The notes below the pieces were generated by a model. The model was not told the origin of the DNA. It made no database searches and saw nothing but the letters and a program-made list of their open reading frames with translations. The position numbers were made by a program, and so were the translations under genes. This document shows, piece by piece, positions 7,720 through 13,927 of a stretch of DNA of 14,283 nucleotides (its first letter is position 1; every line of letters begins with the position of its first letter). The DNA is from Bacteroidota bacterium (GTDB lineage Bacteria > Bacteroidota > Bacteroidia > Chitinophagales > Chitinophagaceae), in assembly GCA_023392575.1 (NCBI GenBank), contig JAEVYV010000194.1, positions 1 to 14,283 of the forward strand, read 5' to 3'.

Positions 7720-8907
7720 TTAAGGTTTTACAATGATGGTTTTGCCCTGGATGGTAAAATGGACCCGGTGGGTCAGTTCCAGGAAGTGTAAAAGTTTGGA
7801 TACCGGTACATCCCGTTCGATGCTGGCATTGAAATGATAACTGATCTTCCCTTCATACTTTATGTCTGCATCGTACCAGCGGGCGACCTCTCTCATAATG
7901 GATTCTATGGGTTCGTCTTTAAATTCAAAGAAGCCGTTTTTCCAGGCCATCACTTCATCCAGGTCAACATGATTTGCCATGGATGGTTCGCGGTCCTTTG
8001 TTACAATGGCCTGCTGGCCGGGTTTTATGGTGAGACGTCCCCGGTCGTTCGCAACCCGGACCGATCCTTCCAGCAGCGTGGTTTTCGTGCCTTCATCACC
8101 CTCGTAGGCGTTTACATTAAAATGGGTTCCCAGTACGGCCACCTCCATTTCCTTTGCCCCGACCCGGAACGGCTGGTCCGCGTGGTGCGCCACTTCAAAA
8201 TAGGCTTCACCGGTTATATCCACCAGGCGTTCCTTCCCGGTAAAAGCGGTGGGGAAACGAATGGAGGAGGCAGCATTCAGCCATACTTTCGAGCCGTCGG
8301 GTAGGACCAACTGGTACTGGCTGCCCGGTGGTGTGGTCAGGGTGTGGAAGGCAACTTCCCTGCTCTGCCCCTGGTAGCTAAGGGTTTTGTGATCGTTGAT
8401 CACACTCAGGCCACCCTGCTTCAGGATATTGCCCTGGATGCTGTCCAAAACAATTTGCTTTCCGTCGGCCAGGCTGAGGACCGCCTTGCCGCCTCCCGGC
8501 AATAGATCATTTTGCGCTATGGTGGAGGGCTCTGGTTTCTTTTCTTTAAATAAGGGGGCAATAAAAAGACCGGCTAATAATAGCAGGCAGGCAGCCACCC
8601 CGTATCCCACAAGGCTGCGCTGTTTAGCCCGGTGATTTTTTGCCCGGGCACTTAGTTTTGTCTTCAGCAGCTCCACCGCCTGATCGGCATTGTACAGGCC
8701 CCGTTCTTTCAGGCCTTTTTCAATATTCCTTTCATCGGTCAGTTCGGCAAACAGGCGCATGTTTTCATCGGTGGCGGTCACCCATTCATCCAGTTCGTCT
8801 CTTTCGGTATCGGTCAGGGTGTTCTTCAGGTAACCGGCAATAAGATAGGCTATCCGGAAGGCATCCTGCATCTGGCCGGTGCTGTTTTCGTTACGTGCTT
8901 CATTCAT
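7720..8907 (-). CDS. FecR-family anti-sigma factor (FecR + DUF4974)
   Basis: 395-residue single-pass inner-membrane regulator. A cytoplasmic helical region (1-95, with ERDELDEWV) would bind an ECF sigma factor. A membrane segment lies at about 98-120 (VGYGVAACLLLLAGLFIAPL). The periplasmic FecR domain follows at about 190-285, with TTPPGSQYQLVLPDGSKVWL, NAASSIRFP, GEAYFEVAHH and VLGTHFNVNAY. A DUF4974 domain ends the protein at about 326-394 (GFFEFKDEPIESIMREVARW). In the known pathway, the STN domain of a loaded transporter touches the periplasmic part, leading to release of the sigma factor, which then switches on the transport genes. Here susC with STN lies directly downstream, but the sigma gene that normally precedes fecR is not in the 378 bp upstream. 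The partner sigma factor must be elsewhere or lost. Confidence 0.95.
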   Translation of the reverse strand: MNEARNENSTGQMQDAFRIAYLIAGYLKNTLTDTERDELDEWVTATDENMRLFAELTDERNIEKGLKERGLYNADQAVELLKTKLSARAKNHRAKQRSLVGYGVAACLLLLAGLFIAPLFKEKKPEPSTIAQNDLLPGGGKAVLSLADGKQIVLDSIQGNILKQGGLSVINDHKTLSYQGQSREVAFHTLTTPPGSQYQLVLPDGSKVWLNAASSIRFPTAFTGKERLVDITGEAYFEVAHHADQPFRVGAKEMEVAVLGTHFNVNAYEGDEGTKTTLLEGSVRVANDRGRLTIKPGQQAIVTKDREPSMANHVDLDEVMAWKNGFFEFKDEPIESIMREVARWYDADIKYEGKISYHFNASIERDVPVSKLLHFLELTHRVHFTIQGKTIIVKP

Positions 8908-9285
8908 GCTATTAAGGTAAAATTTTCACCCGATTAAAGACCTTCTATCAAGACAGAAAAATTGGGGGGGAGGACTAAAGAAAGAAGAAGTTTTTTTGAG
9001 ACTAGGCCAGATTTCTGGCTTGCCCTGGCGAATCATCCTGTGCTCCATATTTTTTTATCCTTTTTAGTCCTTTTTATTCCGTTTTAGGTCTTATTGGGTA
9101 GCCGTCCCTTTTTGTAGGCTCTTTCGCATAGGACGAACTCCGCGGGACGAAGGTTATAGCTGTCGTAACGGGTTTGCGGCAGGCTGCATTGAAATTCATG
9201 AACGTTTTAGAACTCGTAAGGAGAAGGACTCCTTGCTGCGGAGGCAGTTTCTACTGCCTCCTAATTTTTTAATCCAAACCAGCCA
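8908..9285. other. Structured divergent intergenic region between fecR and the RteC-family gene
   Basis: 378 bp with no ordinary gene. From the fecR side: an A-rich stretch with a 7-G run (8964-8970), a T7 run (8991-8997), a small palindrome around 9006-9021 (GCCAG / CTGGC), and four consecutive 10-bp units at 9051-9090 (ttttttatcc, tttttagtcc, tttttattcc, gttttaggtc) that place A/T tracts one helical turn apart. Closer to the RteC gene: a repeated heptamer GGACGAA at 9131-9137 and 9145-9151, then the two-hairpin leader listed separately. Both divergent promoters must be here, but I found no clean TAnnTTTG match. I looked for remnants of an ECF sigma gene on the minus strand and saw none. Confidence 0.7.
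9198..9272 (+). promoter_or_regulatory. Possible attenuator: leader-peptide ORF with two hairpins
   Basis: A 24-codon ORF from ATG 9198 to TAA 9270-9272 encodes a basic, then Cys-rich peptide containing VRRRTPCCGG. It covers two hairpins exactly: AAGGAG 9218-9223 with CTCCTT 9229-9234, and a perfect 9-bp stem GGAGGCAGT 9240-9248 with ACTGCCTCC 9253-9261 (loop TTCT), followed by TAA and six Ts (9265-9270). The second is terminator-like and ends 15 nt before the ATG of the RteC-family gene. CTCC of the first hairpin could instead pair with GGAG of the second, so the two may be alternatives. The hairpins are directly visible; translation of the leader and a regulatory role are inference. It could also simply be the end of a short upstream RNA. 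Confidence 0.4.
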
Positions 9286-9831
9286 ATGGAGCAGTATTGC
9301 ACAGACCTGTACAACCAATTACAAACGGACATAGCGGTCCGTAAAAACAGCCAGCTGCCTTGCCTGCAAAAAATAGAAAGCTGCTTCCGGCTGGCTTGGG
9401 GCCGGTGGCTGGAGCTCAGTAAAAAGCTGCGCCATCATCAATTTGCTTCAGAGGAAAGCGAGGTCCGGTTTTTCAAAATCCTGAAGCCCATGATCACTGG
9501 AGAAATAGAGTACTACCAGCTGGTGTACCAGGCCCTGTTGTTTGCACCGGAAAAAACCGATGCCCGTGTCCGTTTCTGGAAGTGGGAGTCGGAGCGGCTG
9601 GAGCGGTTTAAAGACATAAATCATTTTTTTGTACAGTGTTATGAGGGGCAACGACAGGAAATGCAAGGCTGGTATTTCCTAAGGAAGTATTATAACCGGG
9701 AAAATGCTGTTGATATACGGATCTATGAGGCGGATGCCGCCCTATCTGCCAACGGCGATGCGTTTGTCGCTACGCTGCTTGCGTTGAAGAAGTACAGGGA
9801 ACATGCCGGAGAAAAGTTGAAAAGCTTATGA
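9286..9831 (+). CDS. RteC-family protein
   Basis: 181-residue, helix-rich cytoplasmic protein matching the RteC family: the central block FASEESEVRFFKILKPMITG with EIEYYQLVYQALLF corresponds to the family's E.EIxFFKxIKP...xxLIYY pattern, followed by the RLERFKDINHFFVQCYEG segment and the C-terminal LALKKYREH helix. In the conjugative transposon CTnDOT, RteC is a DNA-binding activator of the excision operon; chromosomal relatives are common in Bacteroidota and mostly unstudied. No integrase, excisionase or transfer gene is in the window, so this copy looks orphan. It is somewhat shorter than CTnDOT RteC (about 217 residues). It follows the attenuator-like leader and ends in TGA with a following C, after which the frame stays open for 70 codons. 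Confidence 0.8.
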   Translation: MEQYCTDLYNQLQTDIAVRKNSQLPCLQKIESCFRLAWGRWLELSKKLRHHQFASEESEVRFFKILKPMITGEIEYYQLVYQALLFAPEKTDARVRFWKWESERLERFKDINHFFVQCYEGQRQEMQGWYFLRKYYNRENAVDIRIYEADAALSANGDAFVATLLALKKYREHAGEKLKSL

Positions 9832-9852
9832 CCGCTTGCCATCGAGCGGCCT

Positions 9853-10044
9853 TTGCCCTTCCGGACGGAGCTTCTTTCCGCCCAGCAGTTGCTGGAAAGG
9901 AAACACGTACGGGTCACCCAACAACTAAGCCGGCTTTTAAAAGAGCAACAGGAACTCATTCAAAAGCAAAGAGAACTAATTGAAGAGATCCGCCAGCTGA
10001 AACTGCGCTTGCTAAAACAAAGAGGCAAAGTGCCCGGCAGTTGA
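9853..10044 (+). CDS. Coiled-coil ORF in frame with the RteC gene
   Basis: After the RteC stop (TGA 9829-9831) the same frame is open for 70 codons to TGA at 10042-10044. Residues about 10-56 counted from a TTG at 9853 form a strong charged coiled coil (QQLSRLLKEQQELIQKQREL, then IEEIRQLKLRLLKQR) with Leu/Ile at heptad-like spacing and ordinary codon use. There is no ATG in this frame. Options are a TTG start at 9853, read-through of TGA-C giving a roughly 250-residue RteC-coiled-coil protein, or a nonsense mutation splitting one gene. An ATG overlapping the stop (9828) opens a different frame whose product looks like a shadow. Not recognised as a family; a homo-oligomerisation role is a guess. 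Confidence 0.45.
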   Translation: MPFRTELLSAQQLLERKHVRVTQQLSRLLKEQQELIQKQRELIEEIRQLKLRLLKQRGKVPGS

Positions 10045-10105
10045 ATAACCGCCTCATTTCAATATCGTCTCTATGGAAGCGGCCATCGCTTTTAGCAGGT
10101 CAAAT

Positions 10106-10300
10106 CTACCTGTTTGTTGGCGGGTACATTTCCGGATCCGCCACGGCCCGCCGTTCCCTTTCCTCGTCTCGTTCAAAATATACGGTAGTGCCGGAAACAG
10201 CCACCTGCATCCTGTGGGTCCACCCAAAGGAAACCAGTTGTGCGGGGAAGAGCAATTCTTTACCCTTAAAAGTCACCGGCAGCTCAAAGCCTTCCTCCAT
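10106..10300 (-). CDS. Small conserved-looking protein, probably frameshifted near its C-terminus
   Basis: 64-residue soluble protein with a beta-rich pattern (FELPVTFKGKELLFPAQLVS, then THRMQVAVSGTTVYFERDEE and RRAVADPE), resembling short uncharacterised proteins of Chitinophagaceae by my recollection only. Its ATG overlaps the TGA of the upstream OB-fold gene by one base (TGATG at 10302-10298), so the two are translationally coupled. The tail after ADPE (MYPPTNR) looks unnatural, whereas the neighbouring minus frame from about 10118 to TGA 10056-10054 reads a good amphipathic helix (RFDLLKAMAASIETILK). A one-base change near 10115-10130 would join them into a protein of about 80 residues ending 9 bp from the convergent coiled-coil ORF. 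Function unknown. Confidence 0.65.
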   Translation of the reverse strand: MEEGFELPVTFKGKELLFPAQLVSFGWTHRMQVAVSGTTVYFERDEERERRAVADPEMYPPTNR

Positions 10301-10710
10301 CAGTTTTGCTTTACAGGGGGTAATTGAGAAATAGATACTTCTTCATCATAAATTAATTGCAGTTGCGCAGGGTCGGCTATCACTATTTGTGGTTTGCCGT
10401 TGTAGAGTTCCACTTTACCCATAACTACAGCCATCGCACCCACATATTTTTTATCCTCCGGCGCATAACCAAGTTTTTTTCTCACATCACCCCATACTAC
10501 AACGGTCAATAGCTGGTTCGGATAGGCTGCACCTACATTTATAAACGTGGGTGTGTTGTTTGCTGCTTCCAGGTACCTGACACCAAAGATTTTCCCTCTC
10601 ACTTTTACACTGTCACCAATATGATTGGCTATATCCGAAAGCTCGATGGGTTGCTGGGCATGCGTGGTGGCAAAGCTTGTCAGGAGCAGTAGGCTTACTA
10701 AAAATTTCAT
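10300..10710 (-). CDS. Exported OB-fold-like protein
   Basis: 136 residues from the Met at 10710 (an ATG at 10728 would add six residues before the signal peptide and is less likely). The signal peptide MKFLVSLLLLTSFATTHA is followed by a mature domain that reads as an OB-type beta barrel: IELSDIANHIGDSVKVRGKI (strand 1), NTPTFINVGAAYPNQLLTVV (strands 2-3), then VGAMAVVMGKVELYNGKPQI (strands 4-5). The motif with GKxxxYNGxPQI is typical of OB-fold nucleic-acid-binding modules, including those attached to secreted nucleases, but no catalytic part is present and export argues against a role in replication. It is the first gene of a two-gene operon with the small protein that overlaps its stop by one base. 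Ligand unknown. Confidence 0.75.
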   Translation of the reverse strand: MKFLVSLLLLTSFATTHAQQPIELSDIANHIGDSVKVRGKIFGVRYLEAANNTPTFINVGAAYPNQLLTVVVWGDVRKKLGYAPEDKKYVGAMAVVMGKVELYNGKPQIVIADPAQLQLIYDEEVSISQLPPVKQN

Positions 10711-10899
10711 GGCAGGAAGATAGCACACTTCAATGCAGCAGGTTCCTTTGATATTCCAACGGAACCAGACATAATGGACAACCTATCTCCCCTGGCTAAG
10801 CGCAAATAAAACAAGCAGCCGAAAAAAACTTTTCCACAGCCGCCCGTCCTTTAACCGCCTCTGTTTAAAGCAGATATGCACGTGGACCAATCGGCTTCT

Positions 10900-10954
10900 G
10901 CTCCCTTCCGGGTCACTCTTCATTTTGAAGGGAGCTGTTTTTCGCTAACCTTTG
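10900..10954 (+). promoter_or_regulatory. Promoter and inverted-repeat operator of the polymerase cassette
   Basis: A perfect 9-bp inverted repeat, GCTCCCTTC at 10900-10908 and GAAGGGAGC at 10927-10935, with an 18-nt spacer. Its right arm touches a TTTG at 10924-10927, which lies 18-19 nt before TAACCTTTG at 10946-10954, close to the Bacteroidota TTTG / TAnnTTTG promoter pattern. Transcription would start near 10960, about 15 nt before the dnaE ATG. The repeat is thus placed as a repressor operator. As RNA it could also form a hairpin followed by TGTTTTT, a weak terminator. Positions are directly visible; function is inference. Confidence 0.45.
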
Positions 10955-10975
10955 CTAAAAATATTAGTATTTCGC

Positions 10976-13927
10976 ATGTACCTCAACTGCAAAACATACT
11001 ACAGCCTTCGCTATGGAACCTTTTCCACCGAAGAATTGGTGCAGGCCGCAGTTGACCGGGGCCTTCCTGCGCTGGCCCTCACCAACATCAACACCACAGC
11101 CGACACCTGGGACTTTGTAAAGCACTGCCGGGAGGCGGGCATCAAGCCCATCACCGGTGCCGAGGTGCGCAATGGGGATCAACTGCTGTATATTTTACTT
11201 GCAGCCAACCACCGGGGCCAGGCCTGGATACACCGGTTTTTATCCGGGCATTTATGCACCAAACAACCCTTTCCCGAAGTGTTGGAAGCTCCCCATTTTT
11301 TTGATGCTCCGGAAGACGGGTTTGTCCTCTACCCCCTGGGGGCAAAGCCCCTCACGCAGCTCTTGTCCCACGAGCGCATCGGGGTGCTGCCCTGGGAGGT
11401 GAACAAACTGGTTTCGCTGGACTGGCAAAACCACAGGGAGAAATTCGTCGTGCGGCAACCGGTGACCGTTCAAAACAAAACCTATTTCAATGTGCACCGG
11501 CTGCTTCGGGCCATTGATAAAAACTGCCTGCTTTCGAAACTACCCATGGAAGCACAGGCCTCCCCAAAGGAGACCTTTGTCGCTCCGGTCTCCCTGCTGC
11601 AGGCATTTAAAGACTTCCCCTTTATCGTTACCAATACCTACCGGCTGATGGACGCCTGTTCGGTCAGCCTGGATTTCTCGACCGATAAAAACAAGCAGTG
11701 TTACAGCGCCAGCAGGGAGGATGACCGGCTGTTGCTTTTCAAACTGGCGCAGGATGGCTTTGTAAAACGATACGGAAGGAATAACAAAGCCGCCCGGGAG
11801 CGGCTGGAAAAAGAGCTCACCATCATCAACGATTTGGGCTTTAATGCCTATTTTCTCATCAACAACGACATTGTGCAATATGCCACCGCCCGGGGCTTCT
11901 ACCACGTGGGCCGGGGCAGCGGGGCCAATTCCCTGGTAGCTTATTGCCTGGGCATTACCGATGTGGACCCCCTGGAACTCAATTTGTATTTTGAGCGGTT
12001 TTTGAACCCCGAGCGCACCTCACCCCCCGATTTTGACATTGACTTTAGCTATACCGACCGCGATGAAATCATGGACTACATCTTCAGGCGGTTTGGCAAA
12101 GACCATGTGGCGATTTGCGGCTCCTTTTCCACCTTCAAACACGATGCGGTGGTTCACGAACTGGGCAAGGTCTTCGGCCTCCCCGAAGCCGAGATCAAAG
12201 CCCTGCAACGGGCTGCTCGTCCCGGGGATCACATTCAAAAGCTCATTTTTCAATACGGCCGCTTACTCAAAGGCTTTCCCAATATCCAGTCCATCCACCC
12301 CTGCGGGATGCTGATCACCGAAGAAAAGATCACCCAATACGCCACCTGCTTTTTGCCGCCCAAAGGCTTTCCCGGGGTGCAGCTGGATATGTTTATTGCC
12401 GAAGACATCGGCATCAACAAATTCGACATTTTAAGCCAGCGGGGGCTGGGGCATATCCGGGAGTGTTTGCAGCTGATCAAACAAAACAGGGGGGTGGAGG
12501 TGGACATCCACGATTTCAAAAAATTCAAAACTGACGACCGCATCAAAAGCCAGATCCGCCAGGCCAACACCATTGGCTGTTTTTATATCGAAAGCCCCGC
12601 CATGCGGCAGCTGTTAAAAAAACTGGCTTGCGATGATTACCTCACCCTGGTGGCGGCCAGCAGCATCATCCGCCCGGGAGTGGCCCAATCCGGCATGATG
12701 CGGGAATACATTTATCGTTTTCACAACCAGGATAAAATCGAATACCTCCATCCCCTTTTTAAAGAACACCTTGGGGAAACCTTTGGCGTCATGGTCTTCC
12801 AGGAAGACGTCATCAAAATTGCCCATTATTTTGCGGGCCTGTCCCTGGGGGAAGCGGACATTCTAAGAAGGGCCATGAGTGGTAAATACCGCAACCACAA
12901 CCGCTTTCATTTGATGAAGGAAAAGTTTCTGGCCAACTGCCGGCAAATCGGTCATGCGGCAGAATTGGCCGAAGAAGTGTGGCGGCAGATGGAGAGCTTT
13001 GCGGGCTACAGCTTCAACAAGGCCCACTCGGCCAGCTTCGCCGTGGAAAGTTATATGAGCCTGTATTTGAAGACCTATTACCCCAAAGAGTTCATGGTGG
13101 CGGTCATCAACAATTTTGGGGGCTTTTATTCCCGGGAACTGTATTTTCTGGAGCTGCTGAAAACCGGTGGGGCGATCAAAGCCCCCTGCGTCAACAACAG
13201 CGAGGCGTACACCAACATCAAAGGCAGTGAGGTTTATGTGGGCTTCATCCACATCAAGCGGCTCCAATCCAAACTGGTTGAGGCCCTGGCGGAAGAGCGC
13301 AAAGCAAACGGCCCCTACCGGCACCTGCAGGATTTTATGGAAAGAACGGGCGCCGGCCTGGAGCAGCTCAATACCCTGATCAGTGTGGGGGCATTCCGGT
13401 TTACCGGCAAATCCAAAAAGCGGCTGCTGTGGGAAGCCAATTGTTTGCAAAAGAAAAACCAGCCGCAGCCGGGCGCGGCTTTGTTTGACGACGAACCCCT
13501 GGAGTTTGCCCTGCCCGAGTTAAGGGATGATCCCCTGGATGATTTATACGACCAGTTGGAAATCCTGGGCTTCACCCTGACCAACCCCTTTGCCCTGGTG
13601 GCCGAAGACCCGGATAAGTATCAAACGGCAAAGCACCTGAAGGATCGGGTAGGTAAAACCATCACCTGCCTGGCCTATTTCATTGCCCACAAGCATGTCG
13701 TGACCAAGAACAACGACCAGATGTATTTTGGAACCTTTGTCGACAAAGATTTGGACTGGATCGACACGGTGCATTTTCCCGATGTGGCCAGAAGGTATCC
13801 CCTGAACAACAGCGGCTTTTACCGCATCACGGGCCGGGTCGTGGATGACTTCGGGGTGCAAAGCATTGAAGTATCAAAGATGATTAAGGTGGGGTACAAA
13901 AACCGCAGCTACGCAAACCTGGGCTAA
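10976..13927 (+). CDS. DnaE-like (DnaE2/ImuC-type) DNA polymerase III alpha subunit
   Basis: 983-residue C-family DNA polymerase, about 15-20% shorter than replicative DnaE1. The polymerase core is intact: VGRGSGA at 311-317, catalytic PPDFDIDF with D352, D354 and D356, a further aspartate D484 in NKFDIL, and AGYSFNKAHSASFA at 676-689. A helix-hairpin-helix region and an OB-fold (FGTFVDKDLDWI ... GRVVDDFGVQ) follow at the C-terminus. The N-terminal PHP domain is degenerate: the usual HxDYS is KTYYS (6-10) and the usual LTDH is LTNI (35-38), so metal binding and PHP-linked proofreading should be lost. A short, PHP-defective DnaE joined to a Y-family polymerase gene is the arrangement of damage-inducible mutagenesis cassettes. 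I chose the ATG at 10976 over a TTG at 10952, which lies inside the promoter. No frameshift. The replicative DnaE1 should be elsewhere in the genome. Confidence 0.92.
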   Translation: MYLNCKTYYSLRYGTFSTEELVQAAVDRGLPALALTNINTTADTWDFVKHCREAGIKPITGAEVRNGDQLLYILLAANHRGQAWIHRFLSGHLCTKQPFPEVLEAPHFFDAPEDGFVLYPLGAKPLTQLLSHERIGVLPWEVNKLVSLDWQNHREKFVVRQPVTVQNKTYFNVHRLLRAIDKNCLLSKLPMEAQASPKETFVAPVSLLQAFKDFPFIVTNTYRLMDACSVSLDFSTDKNKQCYSASREDDRLLLFKLAQDGFVKRYGRNNKAARERLEKELTIINDLGFNAYFLINNDIVQYATARGFYHVGRGSGANSLVAYCLGITDVDPLELNLYFERFLNPERTSPPDFDIDFSYTDRDEIMDYIFRRFGKDHVAICGSFSTFKHDAVVHELGKVFGLPEAEIKALQRAARPGDHIQKLIFQYGRLLKGFPNIQSIHPCGMLITEEKITQYATCFLPPKGFPGVQLDMFIAEDIGINKFDILSQRGLGHIRECLQLIKQNRGVEVDIHDFKKFKTDDRIKSQIRQANTIGCFYIESPAMRQLLKKLACDDYLTLVAASSIIRPGVAQSGMMREYIYRFHNQDKIEYLHPLFKEHLGETFGVMVFQEDVIKIAHYFAGLSLGEADILRRAMSGKYRNHNRFHLMKEKFLANCRQIGHAAELAEEVWRQMESFAGYSFNKAHSASFAVESYMSLYLKTYYPKEFMVAVINNFGGFYSRELYFLELLKTGGAIKAPCVNNSEAYTNIKGSEVYVGFIHIKRLQSKLVEALAEERKANGPYRHLQDFMERTGAGLEQLNTLISVGAFRFTGKSKKRLLWEANCLQKKNQPQPGAALFDDEPLEFALPELRDDPLDDLYDQLEILGFTLTNPFALVAEDPDKYQTAKHLKDRVGKTITCLAYFIAHKHVVTKNNDQMYFGTFVDKDLDWIDTVHFPDVARRYPLNNSGFYRITGRVVDDFGVQSIEVSKMIKVGYKNRSYANLG

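Noticed and set aside
9198..9270. Leader hairpins as a tRNA, tmRNA or 6S RNA gene
   Set aside because: No cloverleaf, no conserved T-loop or CCA-type end, and no long rod with a central bulge could be drawn.
398..9831. Reassignment of TGA to a sense codon, suggested by two TGA codons separating same-frame ORFs
   Set aside because: The susD-like gene itself ends in TGA at a family-typical C-terminus, and long genes contain no internal TGA. Local decay or read-through explains both cases.
9828..9980. ORF starting at the ATG that overlaps the RteC stop
   Set aside because: Its product is a short Thr/Lys/Ala-rich sequence with no structure, typical of a shadow; the frame beneath it encodes a convincing coiled coil.
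9286..10044. A conjugative transposon or other mobile element around the RteC-family gene
   Set aside because: No integrase, excisionase, mobilisation or transfer gene, no flanking direct repeats or tRNA attachment site. RteC relatives occur as isolated chromosomal genes.
10077..10094. Hairpin AAGCG-gccat-CGCTT with T run as terminator for the coiled-coil ORF
   Set aside because: The stem is only 5 bp and the bases probably encode the C-terminal helix of the convergent small protein.
12863..13450. Long minus-strand ORF of 195 codons within the dnaE-like gene
   Set aside because: It lies antisense to the conserved polymerase region, and its translation shows no recognisable domain. It is a by-product of GC-rich codon use.
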